The notes: generated by a model from the letters alone, not told the origin. Shown: positions 36,351 through 46,466, numbered from the stretch's first letter. The stretch: 64,000 bases of DNA from CAWANF01 sp963783355 (GCA_963783355.1 CAWANF010000006.1:310001-374000); one strand, 5' to 3'. Program-made: numbers and translations.

Positions 36351-38342
36351 TTAATCATTCTTCTTAACCAGTAATATCTGGCCAACATAAATACGTGAAC
36401 TTCTCAAGTGGTTAATTTCCTTAAGTTTACGGATACTTGTGTTGAACGAATCAGCAATGTCGGATAAACTATCGTTTCTTTTCACCTTGTATTTTAAATA
36501 CTTACCCGATGATACCAGTTCCAGTTTGTTAGAATTTTTATGAGATGACAATGTCGCTTGTTTAGCTGCAAAGGACATATGATTAATCTTCTCATATCTT
36601 CTTTTTACCGACTTGGGCACATATATCCGTAATTTTTGGCCAACTCTGATGAGATTGCCAATATGATTCCAAACCCTGATTTTCCAGGCATAAGTATGGT
36701 ACCATTCTGCAATATTTCCAATGGTATCACCACTTTTGACCGTATAATATAAAAGTGAGGAACCTGAAGGACGCGCATAATGAGATGAACGTCTTGTAGC
36801 CGCAATATATTTGGTATTGCCCGAAATTAAAGAAGGTTTGTCGGCAGAAATTTTAATACCACCGCCGGGTGGTAGTGGAATCATAATTCGCTCGCCCGGA
36901 TATATAATTCTCGATAAATCTCTGTTGCTGGCATACAAGGCTCTTACTGAAGTTCCGTATTTATGAGCGATGTAGCCGAGTGTCTCACCTCTTTTTACGA
37001 CATGCACAAATATCTGTTTTTTATCCGACGCCGGCACTTTTGAATAATTAGCCAGGAATTCCTGTTTGTCGCCTGTTGGTATCTTGAGCGGATAAGGTTG
37101 TGCCCCCGGTGGAGTTGCCCAGCGCAATAATTCGGGATTCAGTGTTTTAAGAGAATCGGTAGAGATTCCGACACACTTCGCAAGAATACTCAGGTCTACA
37201 GACCCTTTTATATCCACGACATCATACGAATAAGGTTTTTCGCCATAATCTGTTTTAAATCCGAATTGTTTCGGGTGAAGGCAAATTAAAGCTGTTGCAA
37301 TGTAGGATGGAACATATCCGCGGGTTTCCCGGGGCAGATAAGGATAGATTTTCCAGTAATTTTCCACACCGTGTGCATAACGGATCGCCCTTTTCAAACG
37401 GGCACCGCCTAAATTATAATTAGCCAAAGCCAGCGGCCAGTTTCCCCAGATATTATATAAATCTTTCAAATGACGGGCAGCGGCTCGGGTTGCTTTCTCA
37501 GGATCCCTTCTTTCGTCGATCCACCAGTTCACTTCCAAACCATACATTTCCCCAGTCGATTTGATGAATTGCCACATTCCAACCGCACGTGCACGGCTTC
37601 TGGCGTAAGGTACCAAACCGCTTTCAATCATTGAAAGATATACTAATTCGGTAGGCACGCCCACTTCCTTAAATATCTTCTTCATCATGGGCACATAAAC
37701 CTGGGCACGTTGCAACCAGCGCTCCATAACTTCAGGATGTTTAATCCACAAATAAGCCAGGTGATTTTTTACCTGTTTATTAATGACTAATGGTACTTCC
37801 GTTTTAGTCTTTGAAAGATTTTCAGGCAGTACGAAATAGTTTTCATTGAACCAGTCGTTGTCTTCAGAGAACATTTCGTCCCTGATTGCAAAAATATCTC
37901 CCTCTTCTTCACTGACCGGTTTCGTAATTCCATAAAATTCCTGGTATTCCGTCATTACCGTTCGGTACAACTCCGCGAAACGGCGATCCGACTGAACCCC
38001 CGGATAATCGTCCATAAGTTTTTGTATCGACGATAAAGCCTGATTAATATATTTTTCGGCACTCAACGCATCGTTATTCACCTGTGCCTCAAGGGCTAAC
38101 ACATGGATACGATAAATATCAGCTATTCTCTGAATAATCTTCTTCTGATAAGTGTTTAGAATCGGTATAGCTTTACGCGCGGTAGCATCCTGCTGTGAAG
38201 GTTCTAATGGATTGTTATACGGAAGCCGGACGTCAGGAACGGGAAGAAAATCGATAGGCAGCTTTTTGGGTTTATCCTGACTGAATGCTTTCGACTGAAA
38301 CAAAAAAAGAGTGATGAGTAGTACGGTTAACTTTCTCAGCAT
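36351..38342 (-). CDS. mltD: Membrane-bound lytic murein transglycosylase D-like protein with three LysM domains
   Basis: Cleaves glycan strands of peptidoglycan. A signal peptide (MLRKLTVLLITLFLFQSKAFS) is followed by an N-terminal helical part. The SLT domain starts near residue 225: catalytic Glu in LVYLSMIESGLVPYARSRA, then AVGMWQFIKSTGEMYGL and ALANYNLGGARLKRAI. Three LysM domains occupy about residues 455-500, 530-575 and 615-660 (VVKRGETLGYIAHKYG, YTVKSGDTIGNIAEWY, YKVKRNDSLSDIADSF). It is the first gene of the operon running to 28192. Confidence 0.93.
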   Translation of the reverse strand: MLRKLTVLLITLFLFQSKAFSQDKPKKLPIDFLPVPDVRLPYNNPLEPSQQDATARKAIPILNTYQKKIIQRIADIYRIHVLALEAQVNNDALSAEKYINQALSSIQKLMDDYPGVQSDRRFAELYRTVMTEYQEFYGITKPVSEEEGDIFAIRDEMFSEDNDWFNENYFVLPENLSKTKTEVPLVINKQVKNHLAYLWIKHPEVMERWLQRAQVYVPMMKKIFKEVGVPTELVYLSMIESGLVPYARSRARAVGMWQFIKSTGEMYGLEVNWWIDERRDPEKATRAAARHLKDLYNIWGNWPLALANYNLGGARLKRAIRYAHGVENYWKIYPYLPRETRGYVPSYIATALICLHPKQFGFKTDYGEKPYSYDVVDIKGSVDLSILAKCVGISTDSLKTLNPELLRWATPPGAQPYPLKIPTGDKQEFLANYSKVPASDKKQIFVHVVKRGETLGYIAHKYGTSVRALYASNRDLSRIIYPGERIMIPLPPGGGIKISADKPSLISGNTKYIAATRRSSHYARPSGSSLLYYTVKSGDTIGNIAEWYHTYAWKIRVWNHIGNLIRVGQKLRIYVPKSVKRRYEKINHMSFAAKQATLSSHKNSNKLELVSSGKYLKYKVKRNDSLSDIADSFNTSIRKLKEINHLRSSRIYVGQILLVKKND

Positions 38343-38404
38343 TATTATGAGATTTATAAAAATTTTATTGATTAGTTATCGGAAGATTCAAGTGGACAGA
38401 TGAT

Positions 38405-38425
38405 GTATATTCATCCTGAATATAC
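38405..38425. promoter_or_regulatory. 21-bp palindrome upstream of the mltD-ompH operon
   Basis: GTATATTCA and TGAATATAC are perfect 9-base complements around a 3-base centre. The site begins 63 bases before the mltD start codon, a suitable place for an operator. No T-run follows on either strand. The rest of the 272-base gap to nadE is AT-rich with no gene. Confidence 0.5.
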
Positions 38426-38614
38426 GAATTCACGGCATGAGCCCGAAAAAAAATGTGGTGTACCGACATGATTTATTTAACAGTGTTTCTTATAAAGATT
38501 GGTAGTTTAATATAATTAAATAAACATTTTTTCCTATACACTGCCCACGTTTTTTGGATATATAATCCCAAAAACATCTAAAAATACATCATTTTTTTTA
38601 TAAAATTTTATTAT

Positions 38615-40285
38615 TTATTCATGTCCGGTCCATCGTTGTACTATTGGCATTCTTCGTCCAACACCAAAAGCCTTCGAGCTAACTCGCAGTCCCGGAGCAG
38701 CTTGCCTTCTTTTGTACTCATTCAAATCAACCATTCTGACAACTTTTTCCACAATCTGTTTATTGTAACCCATTCCCCAAATTTCTTTGGCCGATACCTG
38801 ATCTTCAATATATGCCTTCAATATTCCATCAAGTACACCATAATCGGGCAATGAATCCGTATCTTTTTGATCGGGTCGAAGTTCTGCGCTAGGCGCCTTA
38901 TCGATAATACTTTTCGGGATAATTTCTTTTCCGGCTTGATCATTTATCCACCTGCTGATAGCATAAACTTCCGTTTTATACACATCAGAAAGAATAGAAA
39001 CCCCCCCGGCCATGTCGCCATATAAGGTGCAATAACCAACGGCCATCTCCGATTTATTACCCGTATTTAAAACGAGATACCCAAATTTATTGGAAACTGA
39101 CATGAGTAATACTCCGCGGGTACGGCTTTGAATATTTTCCTCGGCAACGTTGAACTCGGTACCGGCAAAAAGCGGATCTAATGTCCCTAAAAAGGTATCA
39201 TATATCGACTTGATGGCAAGCTCCTTAAATTCTATACCTAAATTTCGGGCCAATAATTCCGAATCGGTAATGCTGCCGCTTGATGAATAGCGGGACGGCA
39301 TGGTAATTCCCATAACATTTTCTTTTCCAAGCGCTTCGGCAGCTATAACTGCCACTAATGTAGAATCTATTCCGCCGCTTAAGCCAATAAGTACTTTTTC
39401 TGTGATTTTAGATTTGGTTACATAATCTCTTAATCCTAAAACCAGTGCCTTAAAAAGACGCTCTTCCATCGACATGGATTCATAATGAGTGTGAGTCAAC
39501 GGCCGAAATTCCAGTTCTTTTGCATCCAGTTCAGCATCAATATGCATTTCTTCGAATAACGATGCCCGTTCGCAAACATGGCCATTCCCATTGATAAAGA
39601 TAGAATCACCGTCGAAAATGATTTCAGTATTTGCACCAACCTGATTCGCATAAATGATAGGCATATTCAAACGGGTAGCGTGATTGCTAAGCATTTGCAA
39701 CCGCAATTCAGGTTTATGCTTAGAAAAAGGTGAAGCTGAAATATTCACGAGTACCTTAGCCCCGGCATCTTTCAGATTTTTTGAAGGATTGACTTCATAG
39801 GTATGGTATTGATATTCATTCTGATTATTCCAGATATCTTCACAAATCGTCAGTCCAAAGGGAACCCCATTGAAATTAAAAGATTTCCAGCTTTTATTGG
39901 GCTCGAAATACCGGAATTCATCAAAAATATCATACGTTGGCAATAATGTTTTATGCACGGTTGTCAGCACTTTCCCCCGATGTGCAACGATTGCAGAATT
40001 AAATATTTTCCGTCCTTTACCGCTCTCGTTTGGAGTTATTGTACCGAAAATTAATGCCGTTTCCCCGGTTTTTGAGATGATGTCATTTGCTGTTTTATAC
40101 ACATAATCACAAAACGATTTTCTCTCGAGCAAATCCATCGGAGGATAACCCAGCAACACTAATTCGGGCAATACCAAAAGTTCTATATCGTCTTTTTCAG
40201 CTTTCTTTAACTCTTTAATTATTTTATTTTTATTGCCATCAATATCCCCCACAGTCGGGTTCAGTTGTGTAATGCGTATTTTCAT
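38615..40285 (-). CDS. nadE: Glutamine-dependent NAD+ synthetase
   Basis: Amidates nicotinic acid adenine dinucleotide to NAD+. The N-terminal nitrilase-like glutaminase domain (about residues 1-260) shows the Glu-Lys-Cys triad in LPELVLLGYPP, VHKTLLPTYD and LTICEDIW. The synthetase domain has the PP-loop LIGLSGGIDSTLVA and later LNTGNKSEMAVGYCTLYGDMAGG, and ends with APSAELRPDQKDTDSLPDY and RRMPIVQRW. Its 556 residues are usual for the two-domain form. Confidence 0.97.
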   Translation of the reverse strand: MKIRITQLNPTVGDIDGNKNKIIKELKKAEKDDIELLVLPELVLLGYPPMDLLERKSFCDYVYKTANDIISKTGETALIFGTITPNESGKGRKIFNSAIVAHRGKVLTTVHKTLLPTYDIFDEFRYFEPNKSWKSFNFNGVPFGLTICEDIWNNQNEYQYHTYEVNPSKNLKDAGAKVLVNISASPFSKHKPELRLQMLSNHATRLNMPIIYANQVGANTEIIFDGDSIFINGNGHVCERASLFEEMHIDAELDAKELEFRPLTHTHYESMSMEERLFKALVLGLRDYVTKSKITEKVLIGLSGGIDSTLVAVIAAEALGKENVMGITMPSRYSSSGSITDSELLARNLGIEFKELAIKSIYDTFLGTLDPLFAGTEFNVAEENIQSRTRGVLLMSVSNKFGYLVLNTGNKSEMAVGYCTLYGDMAGGVSILSDVYKTEVYAISRWINDQAGKEIIPKSIIDKAPSAELRPDQKDTDSLPDYGVLDGILKAYIEDQVSAKEIWGMGYNKQIVEKVVRMVDLNEYKRRQAAPGLRVSSKAFGVGRRMPIVQRWTGHE

Positions 40286-40318
40286 AGGTTCATCAACTAA
40301 TTTCTTTTCGATCGTTAT

Positions 40319-41950
40319 CTAATATTCGTCATTCTGATATATTTTTTCCCCCGCCAGCCAGGTTTGCAATACTTTGGTCTGCCAGATTTTTTCAATGGGA
40401 TCTTCAAAAATATCCGTATCCACTATTATAAAATCGGCCCATTTACCGGGTTCCAGAGTGCCAATAACATCCTCTTGAAATGCGGCATAAGCGGCATTCA
40501 CCGTAAAAGCTTTAAACGCTTCAAATCGGGTCATCTTTTCGTCAGGGTACCAACCTCCTTCGGGATTACCATCCAGGTCCTGCCGGCTTACAGCAGCATA
40601 TAAACCCAAAAAAGGGTTAGCTGATTCCACCGGAAAATCCGAACCTCCCGCAATAATGGTACCTTGTTTCACAAACTGATGCCAGGCATAAGCTCCGGGC
40701 ATTCGTTCTTTACCCAATCGGGATTCGGCCATATTCATGTCGCTTGTGGCATGCGTAGGTTGTACAGATGCAATAATGTTCAAATTTTTAAATCGTGGAA
40801 TATCTTCTAAAGATACGATTTGCGCATGTTCAATACGATTTCTTAATGCTCTGATTGCCTGGTTCTTATCAACCCGCTCAAAAGCATCTAAAACCTGCCG
40901 GTTCGCACGATCCCCAATGGCATGAATATTCACCTGGAATCCTTTTTTTGTTGCTTTCCTAATCGAATTTTTCAATTCCTCATCTGTATAGAAGAGTAAC
41001 CCGTAGTTATCCGGTTCATCACTATATGGTTCTAACATAGCAGCTCCCCGGCTGCCGAGAGCGCCATCCGAGAATAATTTAACACTTCGAAGTGCCAGCA
41101 AATCTTTTCCATAGCTAGCAACAGGACCATCAACTGAAAGCCTGTCAAAGTTTTCTCCGGTACCCAGTATCATGGCGTAAATCCTTGTGGTCATTAACCC
41201 CTGATCAACAAATGACTTATATAAGAGATAATTAGAACCTATAATCCCGGGATCGTGAACACTTGTGAGTCCGAAAGATTTGAATATTTCTAATGCTTTT
41301 TCCAACGCTTCGGCATCTTTTTCTTCCGAATATTCAGGAACCACACGATCAACAAGACTCATCCCTTCGTCGATAAGTATACCGGTTGGTTTACTATTTT
41401 CGAAACGCAATATCTTGCCACCATCAGGGTCAGGAGTATCCTGATCAATACCGGCCTTTTGAAGTGCCAAACTATTTGCCCAACCTGCATGACTGTCAAC
41501 CCTTTTCAACCAAACCGGTTTATTTGGTATGATAGAATCCAATTCTTTAGCTGAGGGTAAATTTGAGTTTTCCCAAAACGTATGATTCCAGCCCCGGCCC
41601 GTTATCCAGTCTTTTGCAGGATGTTCATTTTTATAGTTTTTTAAAACCTCAAGCACCTTATCCAGGGATTTAAGCCCCGATAAATCCACTTCCATTTTGG
41701 TGTAACCCAACCCGAGAACATGTCCATGCGCGTCTATCAATCCGGGCAACAACGTATTTCCATTTCCATTAATACGTGTAGCATTCGGGTATTGAGCAAT
41801 TAACTCTTTGTCGCCCACATCAATTATGCGGCCATCTTCGTTAAATACCAGAACATGAAAAATGAACAGGGAATCATTTTTTACGGTATAACCCGTTACA
41901 TTGTGGAATATTTTAAAATTTTTAGTTTCTTTCCGATAGGACATTATCAT
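40319..41950 (-). CDS. Amidohydrolase family protein (YtcJ-like)
   Basis: A metal-dependent hydrolase of the amidohydrolase 3 group, 543 residues. Metal and active-site motifs: LLPGLIDAHGHVLGLGYT near residue 70, GRGWNHTFW, VNIHAIGDRANRQVLDAFE, RIEHAQIVS and GGSDFPVESANP. The C-terminal composite beta domain includes GTLEPGKWADFIIVD. No signal peptide is evident, although relatives are often exported; the start (MIMSY) may be two residues too long. The substrate is unknown. nadE begins 33 bases downstream on the same strand. Confidence 0.87.
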   Translation of the reverse strand: MIMSYRKETKNFKIFHNVTGYTVKNDSLFIFHVLVFNEDGRIIDVGDKELIAQYPNATRINGNGNTLLPGLIDAHGHVLGLGYTKMEVDLSGLKSLDKVLEVLKNYKNEHPAKDWITGRGWNHTFWENSNLPSAKELDSIIPNKPVWLKRVDSHAGWANSLALQKAGIDQDTPDPDGGKILRFENSKPTGILIDEGMSLVDRVVPEYSEEKDAEALEKALEIFKSFGLTSVHDPGIIGSNYLLYKSFVDQGLMTTRIYAMILGTGENFDRLSVDGPVASYGKDLLALRSVKLFSDGALGSRGAAMLEPYSDEPDNYGLLFYTDEELKNSIRKATKKGFQVNIHAIGDRANRQVLDAFERVDKNQAIRALRNRIEHAQIVSLEDIPRFKNLNIIASVQPTHATSDMNMAESRLGKERMPGAYAWHQFVKQGTIIAGGSDFPVESANPFLGLYAAVSRQDLDGNPEGGWYPDEKMTRFEAFKAFTVNAAYAAFQEDVIGTLEPGKWADFIIVDTDIFEDPIEKIWQTKVLQTWLAGEKIYQNDEY

Positions 41951-42079
41951 TCCAATTGATAGCGCTATGACGTATAATATACTATGATTATATGATATTG
42001 AAGCTTCGTTTTATTGATTTAAATATCAAAAGTAAAAAGAAATTATATTTCATTTAACATATCACTTCATCACCTATTC

Positions 42080-42565
42080 ATGCAGGAGCTAGAAATTACA
42101 ATTAATGAAATTGAAATCCAGCGATTTGATCGGTATGGATTTGATTTGGTCCGTGATATAAACTATCAACTTTTTAAAGAGGATCGGATCATCAATCAAT
42201 ACACAAACCCGGATACAATTGTGCTTACTGCCAGTTACAATAATATCATTGTGGGTTTTAAAGTTGGATACGGCCGTTCAAAAAATGTTTTTTATTCGGC
42301 CAAGGGAGGCGTACTGCCAGAATATCGTCGTTTGGGTATAGCCAGAAAGCTATTAAATTCCATGATGATAGAAGCACATAAATTGGGTTATGAGTTATTC
42401 TGTTACGATACGTTTCCGAACAGGCATCGTGGGATGATCATCCTGGGATTGAACGAGGGTTTTACGGTTACTGATGCAAAATGGAATGATTTTTACCAGG
42501 ATTTTCAAATTCACCTCGAAAAAAAGCTTGAATATTCATTTGATAAACCTAAAAATGAGGGTTAG
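42080..42565 (+). CDS. GNAT-family N-acetyltransferase
   Basis: The 161-residue protein shows the acetyl-CoA pyrophosphate-binding signature as GGVLPEYRRLGIARKLLNSM near residue 75-95, followed by the usual strand (YELFCYDTFPN). The acceptor is unknown. It is divergent from the amidohydrolase across 129 bases and convergent with the NUDIX gene, whose stop is 5 bases away. Confidence 0.85.
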   Translation: MQELEITINEIEIQRFDRYGFDLVRDINYQLFKEDRIINQYTNPDTIVLTASYNNIIVGFKVGYGRSKNVFYSAKGGVLPEYRRLGIARKLLNSMMIEAHKLGYELFCYDTFPNRHRGMIILGLNEGFTVTDAKWNDFYQDFQIHLEKKLEYSFDKPKNEG

Positions 42566-42570
42566 AACTG

Positions 42571-43056
42571 TCACCTGTTTTCCAAACCCGGTTTTATATA
42601 CAAAGGGTTTTTCACACCGGTCAAATAATCCTGAACAAACCGTTCTTTTATATAAACCGGGACAATATTCAGCGTATTAAATTCAGAAAAAGGAACATAC
42701 CTGATATCCTGCAACAATTGATTGCCGTCTCCCAACTCGGGATCTTCACCTAAATGTATATCGTGGTTATCGGCTTCCACATCAAAATAAAACTCGACAG
42801 CATGCCAGGGCAGATTAATATACTCTGAAGTATAACGCAGATTGCCCACTCTCACATCCAGCCCTGTTTCTTCTTTCATTTCACGTATTAACGTATCTTC
42901 CATCGATTCTCCGAATTCAACACCACCTCCCGGAGGTATCCAGAAAGGTTCCGGCCGTGTTTTTGAATTTAGTTTGACCAGTAATAACGACCGGTCTTTC
43001 ACTAATAAACCATTGACACGAACCCGAACTCTTCCGGCAAAAGGCTGGTTTGACAT
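42571..43056 (-). CDS. NUDIX hydrolase
   Basis: A 161-residue pyrophosphohydrolase. The NUDIX box is complete (GGVEFGESMEDTLIREMKEE then TGLDV), providing the metal-binding glutamates. The N-terminus RVRVNGLLVKDRSLLLVKL is the usual first strand pair. The substrate cannot be read; nucleotide derivatives are most common. It lies 14 bases after pyrG and is probably co-transcribed with it. Confidence 0.92.
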   Translation of the reverse strand: MSNQPFAGRVRVRVNGLLVKDRSLLLVKLNSKTRPEPFWIPPGGGVEFGESMEDTLIREMKEETGLDVRVGNLRYTSEYINLPWHAVEFYFDVEADNHDIHLGEDPELGDGNQLLQDIRYVPFSEFNTLNIVPVYIKERFVQDYLTGVKNPLYIKPGLENR

Positions 43057-43070
43057 TCCTGTTTCAGAAG

Positions 43071-44720
43071 TTATAATACGACGTCTTTAGTTGGAATCTT
43101 TTCCGCCAGTTTTTGGTCACGGGCATAATCGAGGCTGGCTTTCACAAAATCCACAAATAACGGCTGAGGACGATTTACGGTACTTCTCAGCTCGGGATGG
43201 AATTGAACACCGACAAACCAGGGATGATCAGGAATTTCAATGATCTCTACCAAATCGCGTTCCGGATTAAAACCGGTAAGGTTCATTCCCTCTTCAACTA
43301 ATTTATAACGCAGAGTATTGTTCACTTCGTACCGGTGACGGTGCCGTTCCTGAATTTCCTTTTTCCCATAGGCTTTCAATGCCTTCGAACCTTCTTTGAG
43401 AACGCAATTATATAAACCGAGGCGCATGGTTCCGCCCATATCACTCAATTCTCTTTGATCGGGCATCAAATCAATGATAGGATACGGTGTGTTTTCATCA
43501 AATTCGGTACTGTTGGCATTATCCCATTTGCAGACATTACGTGCGAACTCAATGACAGCGCACTGCATACCAAGACAAATTCCCAGAAATGGAATTTTAT
43601 TTTCCCGGGCATATCGCACAGCTTCAACTTTACCTTCGATACCACGGCCACCGAATCCGGGTGCAACAAGTATTCCGCACACACCAGATAGCTTCTCAGC
43701 GACATTTTGAGCTGTCAGTTCTTCAGATTGAACCCAGTTTATATCAACCTTGCAGTCATTTACAGCCCCGCCATGAATAAAAGCTTCAACGATGGATTTA
43801 TAGGCGTCTCTGTGCTCTACATATTTGCCAACTAAAGCAATTTTGATTTTATGATGTGGCTTAAGAACCGCCTTTACAAACTTCTTCCAGTTTTCTAAAT
43901 CGGGTTCTGCTGCTTTCAACTCCAGTTTTTCAATAACACGTCTGTCCAGGCCCTCTTCTTTCATCAAAAAAGGAACCTGGTAGATAGATTCGGCATCCTC
44001 AGAAGCGATAACATCCTCTATTTCCACATTAGTGAACAGGGCAATTTTCTGACGTATAGTCTTGTCTAATGGAACTTCAGTTCTGCAAACGAGTATATCC
44101 GGCTGAAGTCCGAGTTCGTAAATCGTTTTAACCGAGTGTTGTGTCGGTTTGGTCTTTAATTCACCCGCCGCTTTCAAATAGGGAACCAGTGTCAAATGAA
44201 TAGACAGCGTATTTTTACGTCCGACTTCATATCGTATTTGACGCATAGCTTCAATGTAAGGCAAACCTTCAATGTCACCCACAGTACCGCCGATTTCTAC
44301 AATGACAACATCATTCTTTCCGGAATTGCCAAGAGCCAGAACATGTGATTTAATTTCATCGGTAATATGAGGGATAACCTGAACCGTTTTTCCAAGATAT
44401 GCTCCCTGCCGTTCTTTGGTGATGACATCGAAATAGATACGGCCTGTTGTCACGTTATTTTCCTGAGAGGTTGAAATATCGAGGAAACGTTCGTAATGCC
44501 CCAGATCCAGATCGGTTTCTGCTCCGTCATCTGTCACAAAGACTTCGCCATGTTCATAGGGATTCATTGTACCCGGATCGACATTAATATATGGATCCAG
44601 TTTTTGAACCGTGACTTTGAGGCCTTGAGCTACAAGCAGTTTACCAAGCGATGCGCAAATAATTCCTTTTCCAAGTGAAGAAGTAACTCCTCCGGTTACG
44701 AAAATATATTTAGTAGCCAT
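43071..44720 (-). CDS. pyrG: CTP synthase
   Basis: Converts UTP to CTP with glutamine as nitrogen donor. The N-terminal synthetase domain starts FVTGGVTSSLGKGIICASLG and includes LDPYINVDPGTMNPYEHGEVFVT in two parts and EIGGTVGDIEGLPYIEA. The C-terminal class I glutaminase has the nucleophile Cys in LGICLGMQCAVIEFAR and the His/Glu pair in VGVQFHPELRS. The length of 549 residues is normal. Confidence 0.98.
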   Translation of the reverse strand: MATKYIFVTGGVTSSLGKGIICASLGKLLVAQGLKVTVQKLDPYINVDPGTMNPYEHGEVFVTDDGAETDLDLGHYERFLDISTSQENNVTTGRIYFDVITKERQGAYLGKTVQVIPHITDEIKSHVLALGNSGKNDVVIVEIGGTVGDIEGLPYIEAMRQIRYEVGRKNTLSIHLTLVPYLKAAGELKTKPTQHSVKTIYELGLQPDILVCRTEVPLDKTIRQKIALFTNVEIEDVIASEDAESIYQVPFLMKEEGLDRRVIEKLELKAAEPDLENWKKFVKAVLKPHHKIKIALVGKYVEHRDAYKSIVEAFIHGGAVNDCKVDINWVQSEELTAQNVAEKLSGVCGILVAPGFGGRGIEGKVEAVRYARENKIPFLGICLGMQCAVIEFARNVCKWDNANSTEFDENTPYPIIDLMPDQRELSDMGGTMRLGLYNCVLKEGSKALKAYGKKEIQERHRHRYEVNNTLRYKLVEEGMNLTGFNPERDLVEIIEIPDHPWFVGVQFHPELRSTVNRPQPLFVDFVKASLDYARDQKLAEKIPTKDVVL

Positions 44721-44854
44721 TGAATTTTTATATCGGGTGAATGGATATTTAAAATAGGATTATTGTTAACACCTTTCAAACAATAGATGACATTATTCGC
44801 TATTTATTTAGCTAAAAAGGTATAAGATCAAGATTAAGGTCTTGAAATTACGGT

Positions 44855-45670
44855 TTAATCCCCCACCAGTACCTCATGTAAAATATCTGGTTTATTGGTG
44901 AAAATACCGTTAATGCCCCACCCAATCAATTTATTCATCGTTGTTTTTGCATTGACGGTATAAACTAAAACGGGAATATGCTGTGAATGAAATTCTTTAA
45001 TCCATTTTTTCCGAACACTGCTCTTCGAACAATGAAATGAATTGGCCTTCAAGTCTTCCAACATTGTTACGGGATTAACCTTCTTTTTCCAGGAATTTTC
45101 AAAAAGCAGGCCCATGAAAATTTTCGGATCTAACTTGCGGAGTGTTTTCAATGAATCAATATTAAAACTTGAGAAAACAACACTTGAAATCATATCGTAT
45201 TTACGAACCAGATCCAGTGTTTTAGCTTCCGTTTCTCCGGGTTGTGATTTTGGATTGGCTTTTATCTCAATATTTAAATTGATGTTGTTTCGTGCAAACT
45301 CTAAAACTTCTTCGAGACGGGGTATTCTTTCCCCGGTAAATTCACGGGAAAACCAGGAACCGGCATCCAGTTGTTTTATATCGTCATATGTAAATTTGGC
45401 AATATTTCCCCTGCCATTGGTCGTTCGATTGACGGTAAAATCATGGATGACCAAAGGGATTCCATCTTTCGTAAGCTGAACATCAAGCTCTAAAAGATCG
45501 GCATTCATCTTTGAAGCAGCGCGAAATGAGACCATGGTATTTTCCGGATAATAAGCACAGGCTCCGCGATGACCAATATTCAACACTCCTTTTAACGGTT
45601 TTCTGTAAAATTGCAGTTCCTGAAAGATGGGATCAGAGAGTTCTGGTTCGGCGTTTGGAACAGGGTACAT
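44855..45670 (-). CDS. Glycerophosphodiester phosphodiesterase
   Basis: A TIM-barrel GDPD enzyme, hydrolysing glycerophosphodiesters to glycerol-3-phosphate and an alcohol. Catalytic residues fall in NIGHRGACAYYPENTMVSF (His-Arg and Glu), LLELDVQLTKDGIPLVIHD (Glu, Asp, His) and NINLNIEIKANP. There is no signal peptide, so it appears cytosolic (UgpQ-like). The ATG shares one base with the stop of the upstream small membrane protein gene. Confidence 0.93.
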   Translation of the reverse strand: MYPVPNAEPELSDPIFQELQFYRKPLKGVLNIGHRGACAYYPENTMVSFRAASKMNADLLELDVQLTKDGIPLVIHDFTVNRTTNGRGNIAKFTYDDIKQLDAGSWFSREFTGERIPRLEEVLEFARNNINLNIEIKANPKSQPGETEAKTLDLVRKYDMISSVVFSSFNIDSLKTLRKLDPKIFMGLLFENSWKKKVNPVTMLEDLKANSFHCSKSSVRKKWIKEFHSQHIPVLVYTVNAKTTMNKLIGWGINGIFTNKPDILHEVLVGD

Positions 45671-45984
45671 TATTTGTTTGTCTCTTTCAGATATTCCTTC
45701 ACTCGTTTTATCTGTTTCCTTTGATATACAAGTAAAAAAACATTCAAAATAAAAATCCCAAAAAGGATAAGATACATATACCCACTCAGCGTGCTGAGAC
45801 CCCGGATATATGAATAAACAAAAAATATAGCAGCAATTATATTCGCAATCAGGAAGTAATATAATCTGCGATCCCTTTTATTTAATGCCAGCAATTTACC
45901 ATCCAGATCGACGGCATCAGATTTGATAAATAACTTTAAATACGATTCAAATCTGCTAATGTCTTCTTCATTGTACTCGCTCAT
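45670..45984 (-). CDS. Small two-helix membrane protein, unknown
   Basis: The 104-residue product has a charged N-terminus (about residues 1-40), two transmembrane helices (about 43-60 and 68-88) and a basic C-terminal tail. No named family is recognised. The stop overlaps the glycerophosphodiesterase ATG by one base, which argues for a real, translationally coupled gene. The upstream neighbour on the same strand is another small two-helix protein. Confidence 0.7.
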   Translation of the reverse strand: MSEYNEEDISRFESYLKLFIKSDAVDLDGKLLALNKRDRRLYYFLIANIIAAIFFVYSYIRGLSTLSGYMYLILFGIFILNVFLLVYQRKQIKRVKEYLKETNK

Positions 45985-46027
45985 TGAAGGACTTTTAATA
46001 ATTCAAAAATGGATTGGAATATTTCAT

Positions 46028-46381
46028 TCAATTTTGGGAATTTAGCGCTCTTTTAATGGATTCTTTAAACAAATCATCCATATCATCTTTTTTTTGCAAC
46101 ATTTCGTATAAAATAAAGACACCAAGCATGGTAGTAGCACTTCCCAAAGTACATAACAAAAAGGACAACCAGGCTGATTTAATCTGTCCGATAATAGCAG
46201 CAAAAACGACAAAAAGACCTAAAACAACCTGTATAAATGCAGATAACAGAAGCATAGGATTTTTTTCCTTTAGCTTCCTGATACTCCTGCTTAAAGTTGA
46301 TAATGGATAATAAAACCGACCTGGTTTGCTTATTTTTACAGGAACCGATTTTAACTTGTTATGTTTTGAATAAGACAGCAT
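46028..46381 (-). CDS. Small two-helix membrane protein, unknown
   Basis: The 117-residue product has a basic N-terminal region (RSIRKLKEKNP), two hydrophobic helices (about residues 43-64 and 70-92) and an acidic-to-polar C-terminus (KKDDMDDLFKESIKRALN). No family is recognised. Topology resembles the next gene downstream, though I see no clear sequence match between the two. A start at Met43 (46255) would cut into the first helix, so the upstream start is preferred but not certain. Confidence 0.6.
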   Translation of the reverse strand: MLSYSKHNKLKSVPVKISKPGRFYYPLSTLSRSIRKLKEKNPMLLLSAFIQVVLGLFVVFAAIIGQIKSAWLSFLLCTLGSATTMLGVFILYEMLQKKDDMDDLFKESIKRALNSQN

Positions 46382-46466
46382 ATATATTAGATACTCAGAT
46401 GAGACATATTTATCAAGCTATTATCCATCACTTACCAAATATTTATTTAAAGACTACGATTAAATT

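Noticed and set aside
45042..45479. Plus-strand open frame opposite the glycerophosphodiesterase
   Set aside because: Antisense to conserved catalytic sequence, no start signal and no family.
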